From the NCBI GenBank assembly GCA_958448555.1, contig CAUDEL010000010.1:4012-68011 (forward strand): a stretch of DNA of 64,000 nt, read 5' to 3'. Both the position numbers and the translations under genes were made by a program. Position 1 is the first letter of the stretch; each line of letters starts with the position of its first letter. Positions 41,014 through 49,733 of this stretch are shown piece after piece. Below the pieces are notes generated by a model. The model saw only the letters and a program-made list of their open reading frames with translations, had not been told where the DNA came from and searched no databases. This DNA comes from Limiplasma sp958448555. Lineage in GTDB: Bacteria; Bacillota; Clostridia; Christensenellales; Aristaeellaceae.

Positions 41014-41355
41014 ATGGCAAACCGCGTATCGCCATTTGCGGCCCTGACCGGGGCTGAAAAGCAGATCAAATGGCTGGAATACCAAAGCGTAAAGCTTCCT
41101 TACATACAAAGCGGTGTGGAGGATGTCCTGCCGCCGCAGGAGAAGCGGCAGGAAAAGCGCGAGCCGGTTGCGCCCGCTCGCCGGGAATCCGCTGTAAAGC
41201 GCGACCTCCCCGTCCCGCCGCCGGAGGTGCCGCGGGGCCCCATGCCGCAGCGGTCGGATTTTCAGCGCTCGCGCCACAGCCAATATGACGCGGTCATCGC
41301 GCGGCTGAAACAGGCCGAATTGCAGACCGGCGGGAAATACCATTCCATGTCATAG
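41014..41355 (+). CDS. Small proline- and arginine-rich protein, unknown
   Basis: A 113-residue protein with a strong AAGGAGGG site nine bases before its ATG. Residues 1-35 could fold (ALTGAEKQIKWLEYQSVKLPY); residues about 40-90 are charged and Pro-rich (KRQEKREPVAPARR, LPVPPPEVPRGPMP) and likely disordered; the end is a short helix (YDAVIARLKQAELQ). No family recognised. It ends six bases inside the convergent glycosyltransferase gene. The ribosome-binding site and base composition support a real gene. Confidence 0.6.
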   Translation: MANRVSPFAALTGAEKQIKWLEYQSVKLPYIQSGVEDVLPPQEKRQEKREPVAPARRESAVKRDLPVPPPEVPRGPMPQRSDFQRSRHSQYDAVIARLKQAELQTGGKYHSMS

Positions 41356-42552
41356 GCCGCGCAGATAGGACATCAGCCGCCTGCATTGCACAGCGGGTGT
41401 CTTGTTGGCCAGAATAAACGCGCGGGCGCGTTCGCCAAGGGCCTGGCGTTCCTCGGGCGGGAGCGAGAGCGCCTTGCGAACCGCCCGCATGATCGCCTCC
41501 GGCCCATCGCCCTCAATGAAGTAGAGATAAGGATCGTATTCCTGAGGGATTCCCTCCAGACGGTAGCACACGACGGGCTTGGCGGAGCGCAGATACTCCA
41601 AGGTCTTGCTTGGAAACGAATAGCGCGTGAAGGTCCCGCGGGGCGAGCGGGGGTTGATGAGCAGGTCAGCCCTGCTTTGCAGCGCCAGGGCCTGATTGTG
41701 CGGCACGAAGCCGTAATATCGAATGTTGGGGGCTCGCCTGGCGGCCGATTCAACGTCGCGGCGCATGCTCCCCTGTCCGCAGATCCACAGCTCGTATTCC
41801 GGCATCTGCGAAAAGGCCTCGAGCATCTCCCCCACGCCCAGATCCGGCTCCAGCGTTCCGCTGTAAAGCACGGCCGGACGCCCCTGCTGCCCAGCTGTGG
41901 GTTTTACCTCTTTGCTGTTGAGAATCAGGCCCTCGATCACCAGATAGGGCTTGTCTCCGATCCCCAGCGCCTCGGCCATGGGCCGGGTGAGCAGCACAAA
42001 TCCGTCCATCCGGCGGCATAGCGCCATGCTTTTACGTCCGCGGGCATATTCGATGCGCTTGAGCAGCCCGGACCTCCCCGAGGCCAATCCGAATTCGTTT
42101 GGAAGATCCGTTACGATGACGCAGGCCTTGAGGTCAGGATAGCGCTTTTTGACCCGCATGACGGCCTGAAGATACGGAAGATAGACCGTATAGATCAGCA
42201 CCGTCCGATTCTGCGTGCTCTGCGCGCACCATGCGGCAATCCGCTGAGCTGCCCGCATGGTGCGTCCGCATTGCTTCAGCCCGGGCAAGTTGATGCATCC
42301 CAGCTCATACAGCGTATGCCCGTCATGCCATCCGGCCGGAAGAAGCGCCTTGCTGTACTGCTTTGGAAAAACTCCCACGGGCAGAGCGTTAATGATATCC
42401 AGCGCCTCGCCTCTTCCAAGGTTTTCCCTTATTCCCTCCGCAAAGGCGCGCTGGTAGCTGTCGATCTGGATTTGCAGCTTGTCCTTTGCGTTGCGGGACA
42501 CCTCTTCAAGGGTATCTCTGGGGTACATCAGGGATAGCATCAACACGTTCAT
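41350..42552 (-). CDS. Glycosyltransferase (GT4-like)
   Basis: A 400-residue GT-B glycosyltransferase, last of three in a row. The donor-binding C-half has YSGTLEPDLGVGEMLEAF (about 235), the ELWICGQGSMRRDVE strand-helix and the FPSKTLEYLRSAKPVVCYR segment (about 325-343), matching the E-x7-E region of GT4 enzymes. ATG 42552 is chosen because AAGGAG lies eight bases upstream, and it overlaps the previous stop by ATGA. Product likely an extracellular or wall polysaccharide; sugar not predictable. Confidence 0.82.
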   Translation of the reverse strand: MNVLMLSLMYPRDTLEEVSRNAKDKLQIQIDSYQRAFAEGIRENLGRGEALDIINALPVGVFPKQYSKALLPAGWHDGHTLYELGCINLPGLKQCGRTMRAAQRIAAWCAQSTQNRTVLIYTVYLPYLQAVMRVKKRYPDLKACVIVTDLPNEFGLASGRSGLLKRIEYARGRKSMALCRRMDGFVLLTRPMAEALGIGDKPYLVIEGLILNSKEVKPTAGQQGRPAVLYSGTLEPDLGVGEMLEAFSQMPEYELWICGQGSMRRDVESAARRAPNIRYYGFVPHNQALALQSRADLLINPRSPRGTFTRYSFPSKTLEYLRSAKPVVCYRLEGIPQEYDPYLYFIEGDGPEAIMRAVRKALSLPPEERQALGERARAFILANKTPAVQCRRLMSYLRGL

Positions 42553-43757
42553 GAGCAAAGCTCCTTGTACAATGAAAGGTAGGAAAGAAACGCCCCGTTT
42601 GCGTCAAACTGCCTGGCGCGCGCCAGACAGGCCTGCGTGAGCGAGGGCTTTTTTTCGCTCAGCTCAGCCAGCGCGCCGCAAAGGGCCTCCACGTCGCCCT
42701 TCTCCACGACGCGGCCGCACGCCTCGCCGCCGACGGCCTCGGGGCATCCGCCTGTACGGAACACCGCTATGGGCGTACCGCACGCCAGGGCCTCGAGATT
42801 GACCATGGGCATGTTGTCCTCAAGGGTTGGATTGGCGAAGCAATCCGCGGCGGTATACCATGCGGCAAGCTCATCGGCATCCCGCGTGCGGCGAAGGCCC
42901 AGCATCCCCGGCGGAAGCGCGGCAAGCTGCTCCTCCTCCAGCCCGATGACGACAAACCGATAGCGCTCCCCCATCTTTTCCGCCGCCTGTATCAAATAGC
43001 GCAGGCCCTTTCGTTCGTCCCATTCAGAGGCCACAGCCAGGATGACGCGCACGCCCTCCAGCCCGTAGGCGCGCCGCAGATCGCTGGGCGTTGGCCGGAA
43101 TACGGAGCGGTTCACGCCGTTTGGGATCACGCGGACGGAATGTGCGCCAAGAAACGAGTCCCGAAGCGGCCCGGTCATCCATTGGCAGGGAGCCACGAAG
43201 GTGAGCGATTCAAGCGGCGAAAACAGCCGTTTCTTCATCCGATAGTTTCGACGCGAACCATCCAGTCCCATACAGACAGGATAGCTGTGCTGCTGGGGAC
43301 AGGCGTGGCACTCCGTGCGCCAGCGATCGCAGCCGCAAAAATCAAAGTATGCGCAATGTCCCGTAAAAGGCCAGCAGTCATGCAGCGTCCAGACGACAGG
43401 GACACCGGCGCCGCGCAGGTAGGAAAAGAGCATCGGCAGGTTCAGATAGCAGCCATGCAGGTTGTGCAAATGGATGATATCCGGCGAAAACTGCCGCATT
43501 TCCCGGATCAGCGCGGCGGTGCCCAGCGGACTTCCATACCCCTCCGCATCCAAAAGCTTGCGGGCGGCGCCGTGAAGCTTTCGCTCCCAGGCCGTGCCGA
43601 CGCGAACGGCGAACCGCTCCGCCTCGGGCACGATGCCGGGAACGCCGTAGCCGATCCTGCACGCTCCCCCGTCCGCCTCCACAAGACGCGCGATCTCAAG
43701 CGCTATACGGCCTGTGCTTTTGACCCCGCAATAGGTGTTGAGCTGAAATACCCGCAC
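42549..43757 (-). CDS. Glycosyltransferase family 4
   Basis: A 402-residue GT4 enzyme. The N-half has the PDIIHLHNLHGCYLNLP motif (about 91) and WTLHDCWPFTGHCAY, a set often seen in colanic-acid or exopolysaccharide glycosyltransferases, followed by a Cys-rich patch (CGCDRWRTECHACP) that may bind metal. The C-half has AVASEWDERKGLRYLI, NPTLEDNMPMVNLEALACGTP and ends normally. It starts one base before the end of the upstream glycosyltransferase gene block and is coupled to the downstream one. Confidence 0.88.
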   Translation of the reverse strand: MRVFQLNTYCGVKSTGRIALEIARLVEADGGACRIGYGVPGIVPEAERFAVRVGTAWERKLHGAARKLLDAEGYGSPLGTAALIREMRQFSPDIIHLHNLHGCYLNLPMLFSYLRGAGVPVVWTLHDCWPFTGHCAYFDFCGCDRWRTECHACPQQHSYPVCMGLDGSRRNYRMKKRLFSPLESLTFVAPCQWMTGPLRDSFLGAHSVRVIPNGVNRSVFRPTPSDLRRAYGLEGVRVILAVASEWDERKGLRYLIQAAEKMGERYRFVVIGLEEEQLAALPPGMLGLRRTRDADELAAWYTAADCFANPTLEDNMPMVNLEALACGTPIAVFRTGGCPEAVGGEACGRVVEKGDVEALCGALAELSEKKPSLTQACLARARQFDANGAFLSYLSLYKELCS

Positions 43758-44954
43758 TCAGTTCCCTCCCGCAAGCCGACGCAGCATCGCTTCCAACCTG
43801 TCCATGTGCTCCTGTTTCGTGAAATGGGCGCCGTAATAGGCGCGCCCCCGTTCCCCCATGGCCGCCTTGTCCCCGGTGGCGATAAAGCGCCGCACGATGC
43901 GCGCAAAAGCCTCAGGGTCGTCAGGCGGCGCGCAGAGGCCGCATCCCGACTGCTCGATCACATAGGCGGCCTCGCCCGCGATGCTCCCAAGCACCGGCTT
44001 TCCGGCGGCCATATAGCTCTGCACCTTTCCCGGCAGGGTATCGTTGACGCTGATGTCGTCCCGCATGCTCACCAGCATGGCGTCCGCCATGGCATAAAAG
44101 GCCGGCATCTCATTGAGCGGCCTGCGTCCGTAGAACGTCACGGTATTCTCCAGGCCAAGCTCGGCCGCGAGCTCGCGGCAGGCGGCCTCGTTGGAGCCGT
44201 CTCCCACGATATGCCAGCGGATGGGCAGCTCCCGAAGCAGCGCGGCGGAGCGGATGAGCACCTCGACAGCCTGCACCTTTCCGATGTTACCTGCAAAGAC
44301 GAGATCCAGCACGTCCGAGGCAGGCTTTTTCGGAAGCGGCGCACGAAAGACATCGTCGGCGAACTGGGGCATGTATTGTTCGTCCCCGACCACGATGCCA
44401 TGCACCGAACGAAGATAGCCCTGAAAGCGCTTCGATGAGTAGATCAGCAGATCCGCTTTTCGGTAGACCCAGCGGCTGACATGCTTCATGAAGCGATACA
44501 GCAGGGACCGCTCCCCCACGTTCATGGCTGCCAGGCAGGCCGGCCAGATGTCCAGCACATAGATCATGAGCTTCCGGGGCGTAAAACAGCGCAGCAGCGC
44601 CGCGGGAAGGCTCATGAGCACGGGCGAGGTGGAATAGGCGTACACCACGTCATAATCCCGTTTTAAAAGCAGCGCTTTTGCCGACGCGGAAAGCATATAG
44701 CTGACATAGTTGACGGTCAGTCCCAGCTTTCCCGGCCGGCGCCCGATTTCAAAGCAGCGCCGGATCTCCACCCCGTTTCTTGTTTGGCGGCGGTTTTGAA
44801 AGCGCTTGTATTCTTTTGGAACGATACCGCTGGGATAGTTGGGCAGGCCCACTAGCGCGGTCACCCGATGGCCGCGCTGGACCAGTGCCTCACAGATCTC
44901 CGTGACCCGGAAATTCTCCGGCCAGTAATGCTGGCAGATGACAAGAATGTTCAT
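43758..44954 (-). CDS. Glycosyltransferase family 4 (WbuB-like)
   Basis: A 398-residue GT4 enzyme resembling WbuB/colanic-acid transferases: LVICQHYWPENFRVTEICEAL at the N-terminus, GLPNYPSG near residue 40, VYAYSTSPVLMSLPA, LDIWPACLAAMNV and a C-half with GNIGKVQAVEVLIRSAALL and LPGKVQSYMAAGKPVLGSIAGE. Start ATG 44954 overlaps the amidohydrolase stop by ATGA and lacks a good ribosome-binding site, so it depends on coupling. First of three glycosyltransferases, presumably acting on one polymer. Confidence 0.87.
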   Translation of the reverse strand: MNILVICQHYWPENFRVTEICEALVQRGHRVTALVGLPNYPSGIVPKEYKRFQNRRQTRNGVEIRRCFEIGRRPGKLGLTVNYVSYMLSASAKALLLKRDYDVVYAYSTSPVLMSLPAALLRCFTPRKLMIYVLDIWPACLAAMNVGERSLLYRFMKHVSRWVYRKADLLIYSSKRFQGYLRSVHGIVVGDEQYMPQFADDVFRAPLPKKPASDVLDLVFAGNIGKVQAVEVLIRSAALLRELPIRWHIVGDGSNEAACRELAAELGLENTVTFYGRRPLNEMPAFYAMADAMLVSMRDDISVNDTLPGKVQSYMAAGKPVLGSIAGEAAYVIEQSGCGLCAPPDDPEAFARIVRRFIATGDKAAMGERGRAYYGAHFTKQEHMDRLEAMLRRLAGGN

Positions 44955-46273
44955 TTGTCTGCGGCGGCCCTGGCGGCTCGCTCCATCAGCTCGGCCGCCT
45001 GCTTCCTGCCGCGCTCGCATACCAGGCGCGGATCAAGCGTCGTGTAGGCGCCGTCCCGGTAGAGGACCTTTCCGTCAACCATGGTCAGCCTCACATCGCT
45101 GCCCTGCGTGCAATAGACGAGGTTGCTCTCCATGTCGTTGCAGGGGCACATATGGGAGCCCGAGATGTCCACAAGAATGAGATCCGCCAGATAACCGGGT
45201 TTCAGCAGGCCAAGGTCGCGATAGCCCAGCGCCTCCGCTCCCGCGCTGGTGGCGGCCGCTATGGTCTGCGCCGGCGAAACCACCGTCGGGTCGAGCGTAT
45301 AGCCCTTCTGGAGCATCGGCATGAGCTTGATTTCTTCCCAGAGATTGAGGTTGTTGTTGCTCGCCACGCCGTCGGTGCCCAGCGTAATCCTGCATCCCGC
45401 CCTGAGCATCCTGGCCACAGGCGCAACGCCGCTGGCCAGCTTGAGGTTGCTGATGGGGTTGTGGAGCACCGTGACCTTTCGGCGCGCAAAGAGCTCGATA
45501 TCCTCATCGTCCATCCATACGCAGTGCGCAGCCAGCACCGGGTAGGCGGTCAGCCCCAGCTTCTCCAGATACTGCGGCGGGGTAAGACCGCGGCGTTTCA
45601 GGCTTCCGTCATAATCCAGCTTCGTTTCGCTGACGTGGATATGGATGGGTACATGATAGGTTTCGGCCGCCTCCCGAATACGAAGCAGCACCTTTTCCGT
45701 GGTTGCGCCCTCGCTGTGCGGCGCGAGGCTGACCCGGATGCGGTCATCTGCCGCGTGATTCCATTTTTCAATCAGGTCGATGTTTGGAATCAGGTCGGCG
45801 CAGCTTTCGTCAAAGTCCACAACGCCATGACCCAGCAAAGCGCGCATGCCGCTGTCCCGCACGGCCTGCGCTTCCATGTCCATGTGCATGTACATGTCGT
45901 TGAAGGAGGTGGTGCCAAACCGCAGCATCTCCAAAATGCCCAGGTCGCTTCCCGCGCGCACCGCCTCGTCCGTCAGGTGCTTTTCGACGGGGAAAATCGC
46001 TTCGTTGAGCCAACGGTCCAGCGTCAGGTCGCTGCCGATGCTCCTGAGCAACGTCATGGGCGTATGCGTGTGCATGTTGCAAAGCCCCGGCATGGCCAGC
46101 GCGCCCTCGCCGTCAATCCATTCGTCCTCCTCAAAGGCCGGGGTCTCGCTCCGGGGGCCGGCATAGACGACGCGGTTTCCCTCGATCAAAACCTCCGCAT
46201 CGGGAATAAAGGGAATATGCGCCTCGTCCGTCACGCCGGGCATCAAAAGGACATTGGTAATACGAATCCGCAT
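44951..46273 (-). CDS. Amidohydrolase, 5-methylthioadenosine/S-adenosylhomocysteine deaminase type (MtaD)
   Basis: Predicted Zn/Fe-dependent deaminase of MTA, SAH or a related nucleoside, 440 residues. Metal ligands appear in CNMHTHTPMTLLR (about 65-77), HIHVSETK (about 207), LAAHCVW (about 247) and GTDGVASNNNLNLWEE (about 300); FNDMYMHMD is typical of the MtaD group. GGAGGAAGA precedes the ATG. It is the first gene of a transcript that continues into three glycosyltransferase genes through an ATGA overlap, an unusual link. Other amidohydrolases (guanine deaminase, chlorohydrolases) share these motifs, so the substrate remains tentative. Confidence 0.85.
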   Translation of the reverse strand: MRIRITNVLLMPGVTDEAHIPFIPDAEVLIEGNRVVYAGPRSETPAFEEDEWIDGEGALAMPGLCNMHTHTPMTLLRSIGSDLTLDRWLNEAIFPVEKHLTDEAVRAGSDLGILEMLRFGTTSFNDMYMHMDMEAQAVRDSGMRALLGHGVVDFDESCADLIPNIDLIEKWNHAADDRIRVSLAPHSEGATTEKVLLRIREAAETYHVPIHIHVSETKLDYDGSLKRRGLTPPQYLEKLGLTAYPVLAAHCVWMDDEDIELFARRKVTVLHNPISNLKLASGVAPVARMLRAGCRITLGTDGVASNNNLNLWEEIKLMPMLQKGYTLDPTVVSPAQTIAAATSAGAEALGYRDLGLLKPGYLADLILVDISGSHMCPCNDMESNLVYCTQGSDVRLTMVDGKVLYRDGAYTTLDPRLVCERGRKQAAELMERAARAAADK

Positions 46274-46305
46274 ATGGCCATCTTCCTCCTTTTCTCATTG
46301 GAATC

Positions 46306-46314
46306 ATTATAGCA
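46306..46314 (-). promoter_or_regulatory. Extended -10 promoter of the amidohydrolase-glycosyltransferase operon
   Basis: On the minus strand TGCTATAAT (46314-46306), perfect extended -10, 33 nt before the start codon. The -35 is poor. It lies between the hslU terminator and the gene. Confidence 0.65.
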
Positions 46315-46327
46315 TACTGGATTTGAA

Positions 46328-46353
46328 AAGGGAACGGCCTGGACCGTTCCCTT
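46328..46353 (-). terminator. Intrinsic terminator after hslU
   Basis: A perfect 10-bp stem (46328-46337 with 46344-46353) and 6-nt loop, followed on the minus strand by four T. It ends the long rbgA-to-hslU operon six bases after the hslU stop. Confidence 0.75.
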
Positions 46354-46358
46354 GGGAT

Positions 46359-47729
46359 TTAAAGGATATAGCGCTTGAGGTCCATGCTGACCTCGTCCTT
46401 GCCAAGGTGCTCGACGACGTAATCGCCGTTGATGTTGAGATAGACGTTTGGCATCTCGTCGCCGCCGGCGTTGAAGCTGATATCCTCCAGGAGCTTCTCG
46501 AAAACCGCAAACAGGCGGCGCGCGCCGATGTCCTCCTTGGTTTCGTTGAGCACATAGGCCGCGTGAGCGATGGCGTCGATGGCGCTGTCCTCGAAGGAAA
46601 GAAAGACCTTGTCCACGGCAAGAAGCGCCTCGTACTGACGGGTCAGCGCATTTTCGGGCTGGGTCAGGATGGCCTTAAAGTCCTCCTGCGTAAGGCTCTT
46701 GAGCGTCACATGCACGGGGAAGCGGCCCTGCAGCTCGGGGATCAGGTCCGACACCTTGGCCACATGAAACGCGCCCGCCGCGATAAAAAGCATGAAATCC
46801 GTACGGACAGCGCCGTACTTGGTGTTTACGGTGCTGCCCTCCACGATGGGCAGAATGTCGCGCTGCACGCCTTCGCGGCTCACATCCGGCCCGTGGCCGC
46901 CGGAGGAGCGGCCCGCGACCTTGTCGATCTCGTCGATGAACACAATGCCCTGCTGCTCGGCCCTGCGGATGGCCTCCTCGCGCACCTCATCCTCGTCGAT
47001 GAGCTTATCGGATTCCTCCTCCAGAAGAATCTTGCGCGCCTCCTTGACCTTTACGCGGCGGATCTTGGTCTTTTTGGGCATCATGCCCCCCATCATATCC
47101 CCGATGTTGATGGAGTTGCCGCCCACCTCCAGCTGAGGGAGCTCGTCCTCAACCTCGATTTCAATTTCCCTTTCCTCCAGCGCGCCGCTGCGGAGCTGCT
47201 CGCGCACATCCTCCCGGCGGACGGCCAGCTTCTCCTGCTCCTCGCGGGGAATCTCAGGCTCTTTCTTGCCGCCCAGAAAAAATTCGAAAGGATTGCCCGA
47301 GGAGCTTTTCTTGGGCGGATTGACGAGCAGCGACACCAGCCGGTCCTCCGCGAGCACGGCGGCGCGGGTTTCCACACGCTTGGAAAACTCCTTGCGCACG
47401 ATGCGGATCGCGTTTTCGGTCAGATCGCGGATGATGCTCTCCACATCCCGGCCCACATAGCCAACCTCAGTAAACTTGGTGGCTTCCACCTTAACAAACG
47501 GCGCTTTGACCAGCTTGGCCAGCCTGCGGGCGATCTCCGTCTTGCCGACGCCCGTTGGCCCGATCATCAAAATGTTCTTGGGGCTGATCTCGTTGCGGAT
47601 GTCCTCGTCGAGCTGGGCGCGACGGTAGCGGTTGCGTAGCGCGATGGCCACCGCCCGCTTTGCCTCATCCTGACCGATGATGTAGCGGTCCAGCTCCCGC
47701 ATGATCTCCCTGGGTGTCAATTCGTTCAT
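46359..47729 (-). CDS. hslU: HslU, ATPase of the HslUV protease
   Basis: AAA+ unfoldase (ClpY) that feeds HslV, 456 residues. Walker A GPTGVGKTEIARRLAKL (about 58-74), the inserted I domain (about 110-240, with the charged MMGGMMPKKTKIRRVKVKEAR stretch), Walker B GIVFIDEIDKVAGR, and the C-terminal DLKRYIL tail that docks into HslV. The pore loop GYVGRDVE is present. AGGAGG lies seven bases before ATG 47729. It follows hslV by ten bases and is the last gene of the operon. Confidence 0.96.
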   Translation of the reverse strand: MNELTPREIMRELDRYIIGQDEAKRAVAIALRNRYRRAQLDEDIRNEISPKNILMIGPTGVGKTEIARRLAKLVKAPFVKVEATKFTEVGYVGRDVESIIRDLTENAIRIVRKEFSKRVETRAAVLAEDRLVSLLVNPPKKSSSGNPFEFFLGGKKEPEIPREEQEKLAVRREDVREQLRSGALEEREIEIEVEDELPQLEVGGNSINIGDMMGGMMPKKTKIRRVKVKEARKILLEEESDKLIDEDEVREEAIRRAEQQGIVFIDEIDKVAGRSSGGHGPDVSREGVQRDILPIVEGSTVNTKYGAVRTDFMLFIAAGAFHVAKVSDLIPELQGRFPVHVTLKSLTQEDFKAILTQPENALTRQYEALLAVDKVFLSFEDSAIDAIAHAAYVLNETKEDIGARRLFAVFEKLLEDISFNAGGDEMPNVYLNINGDYVVEHLGKDEVSMDLKRYIL

Positions 47730-47739
47730 GACCTGCCTC

Positions 47740-48273
47740 CTAGAGCGTTTCCACGCTGATATGGTCGTTGGTAAAGACGCAGATGGAGGCGGCCACCTCC
47801 AGCGACTTGACCGCAATCTCCTCGGCGGAGAGGGTGGTGTTGTGAATCAGGGCGCGCGCGGCGGCCAGCGCGAAATTGCCGCCCGAGCCGATGGCGCATA
47901 CGCCGTCGTCGGGATCGATCACCTCACCCGTGCCGCTCAAAACCAGCAGCGTGTTTCGATCCGCCACAATCAGCATGCTCTCCAGCTTGCGAATCGCGGT
48001 GTCGCTGCGCCAGTCCTGCGCCAGGCTGACGGCGGCGCGCTCCAGATTGCCTCCGCACTGGGTGAGCTTTTCCTCAAAGCGCTCGCAAAGCGTAAACGCG
48101 TCGGAGACGGCGCCCGCAAAGCCGGCGATCACCTGGCCGTTATAGAGCCGGCGGACCTTTTTGGCGCTGGACTTAAATACGGTATTTTCCCCCATCGTCA
48201 CCTGTCCGTCTCCGGCGATGGCGACCTGATCGCCCCGCTTGACGGCACAGATCGTGGTTCCTCTCATGGTCAT
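47740..48273 (-). CDS. hslV: HslV, peptidase subunit of the HslUV protease
   Basis: Proteasome-like threonine peptidase (ClpQ), 177 residues before processing. The active N-terminal Thr should be the first T of TTICAV after removal of a five-residue leader (MTMRG). GDGQVTMGENTVFK, KKVRRLYNGQVIAGFAGAVSDAFTL-type region and IGSGGNFALAAARAL are the conserved parts; Lys at position 33 of the mature form is retained in the VRRLYN segment. GAGGAGG lies about 11 bases upstream. An alternative start at 48267 would give a three-residue leader. Confidence 0.96.
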   Translation of the reverse strand: MTMRGTTICAVKRGDQVAIAGDGQVTMGENTVFKSSAKKVRRLYNGQVIAGFAGAVSDAFTLCERFEEKLTQCGGNLERAAVSLAQDWRSDTAIRKLESMLIVADRNTLLVLSGTGEVIDPDDGVCAIGSGGNFALAAARALIHNTTLSAEEIAVKSLEVAASICVFTNDHISVETL

Positions 48274-48279
48274 TGGGGA

Positions 48280-49680
48280 TCATTCCTCCTCGGTCATGTA
48301 CAGGCTCAAAATCCACTGCGAAAGGTTGCGCCCGGCCTGGGTGTCAAGGCTGGCGGCCACGGCGTATTGGGGAACGCCCTGGGCGTCAACGGTCAGATCG
48401 TTCATCAGGATGTGGTTCAGGCCACGAAAAGCCTTAAAACTCATAAATTTCATGTTGTCGCCAATCGCGTCGGCGTAGGCGATGCGACATTCATCCTCGG
48501 AAACGATCGGGTCCCGCCTGCCTTGAACGATATAGGTGGGAACCTTAAGCTCCTTAATCAGGGCTATGGCGTCGTAATGAAGGTCCTCCCAGAAGTAATA
48601 CCCGTTTCGCCCGAACAGCGTCACCGCGCTTGCGTCTTCCTGAGAAACGGAGGAAACCTTGCGCAGCATCTTCTCGATGAGCTCCCGCTCCTGCTCACCC
48701 ATGGCCTCGTAGACATCCGCCTGCGTGTCGCAGTACCACTCCAGCAGCGATTTTGGCGAGCTGCCGATGGCGATCATGGCGGTAAAGCCGCCCTCGGACT
48801 GGGAAACGATGCGGGGCGCGAGCATGCCGCCAAAGCCGATGCCAATCACCACGACGCGGTTGAGATCGACGGACGGGTTTTCACGCAGCATCTGGCAGGC
48901 GGCCAGGGCGTCCTCCACGCTCTCCTCCCAGACGCTTTCAAAGCCGGCTTCATCCGGGTAGGCATAGCCGCGGACGTCATAGCGCAGGGACGCGATGCCC
49001 ATCTCGCCCAGCGCGTGCGCCAGGTCCGCAAAGAAGGCCGTTTCCCCCATCGTCATATCCCGGTCGCAGGCCGTGAAATCATGGACAAACACGCATGCGG
49101 GAACAAGCTCTCCCTCCTGCGCTTCCCTGGGCATGGTCAAGACGCCCTCCAAGGCATGGGGCGCCTCGCCCACCGTCACAGCAGTTTCCGTGTAGCCCGG
49201 CTCTACGCCTTGCTCTTCTCCAACGAGCATATCGCTGCCGTCGCTGACGGTCGCCTTTTCCGCCGGCACGAACTCCACCGCCATGACTTCCCAGTCATCG
49301 GCCTTGTTCTTATGGGTAAAATACATGTCGAGGTCCTGCTTTTCCATGATGAGATGCAAAACGTGCGTCTTGAGCTTATATTCCGGCTCCTCGAAGCAGC
49401 GGTAGCTGCCCAGCCCGACAAAAGCGCCCGTCATCCATTCCAGGTCGATCAAAAGCGCCTCGTAGGTGTCCATGGGCATATAGCGGCGGATCTGAAGGTC
49501 ATAATACCCCCACAGGCGACTCATGGACTTGCCCTCGATATAATCCAACGCATATTGACGAACCGTCTCCTCCGTCCATACCGGCACGTCGTCTTCCATC
49601 TGCTTGGCAGCCAGCGACATGCCCGGCAGGCATGAGAGAAGCAGCGTCAGCATCAGGATCAGGGCGATTGTGCGTTTCAT
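48280..49680 (-). CDS. Secreted alpha/beta-hydrolase-fold protein with N-terminal DUF3887-like domain, nucleophile missing
   Basis: A 466-residue exported protein: signal peptide about 1-24, an N-terminal domain (about 35-140) resembling DUF3887, and an alpha/beta-hydrolase domain (about 170-460). The elbow reads VVVIGIGFGG, so the Ser of G-x-S-x-G is Gly282. The acid (QGRRDPIVSEDE) and His (FRGLNHILMND) positions remain. GAGGAGGAG precedes the ATG. It is therefore either inactive, a binding protein, or uses another chemistry. It occupies the slot between trmFO and hslV where xerC (codV) sits in Bacillus. Confidence 0.78.
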   Translation of the reverse strand: MKRTIALILMLTLLLSCLPGMSLAAKQMEDDVPVWTEETVRQYALDYIEGKSMSRLWGYYDLQIRRYMPMDTYEALLIDLEWMTGAFVGLGSYRCFEEPEYKLKTHVLHLIMEKQDLDMYFTHKNKADDWEVMAVEFVPAEKATVSDGSDMLVGEEQGVEPGYTETAVTVGEAPHALEGVLTMPREAQEGELVPACVFVHDFTACDRDMTMGETAFFADLAHALGEMGIASLRYDVRGYAYPDEAGFESVWEESVEDALAACQMLRENPSVDLNRVVVIGIGFGGMLAPRIVSQSEGGFTAMIAIGSSPKSLLEWYCDTQADVYEAMGEQERELIEKMLRKVSSVSQEDASAVTLFGRNGYYFWEDLHYDAIALIKELKVPTYIVQGRRDPIVSEDECRIAYADAIGDNMKFMSFKAFRGLNHILMNDLTVDAQGVPQYAVAASLDTQAGRNLSQWILSLYMTEEE

Positions 49681-49733
49681 CTTCGTTCTCCTCCTCATCG
49701 GTGGTCCCACATAGCATATCACACAGGGAAGCG

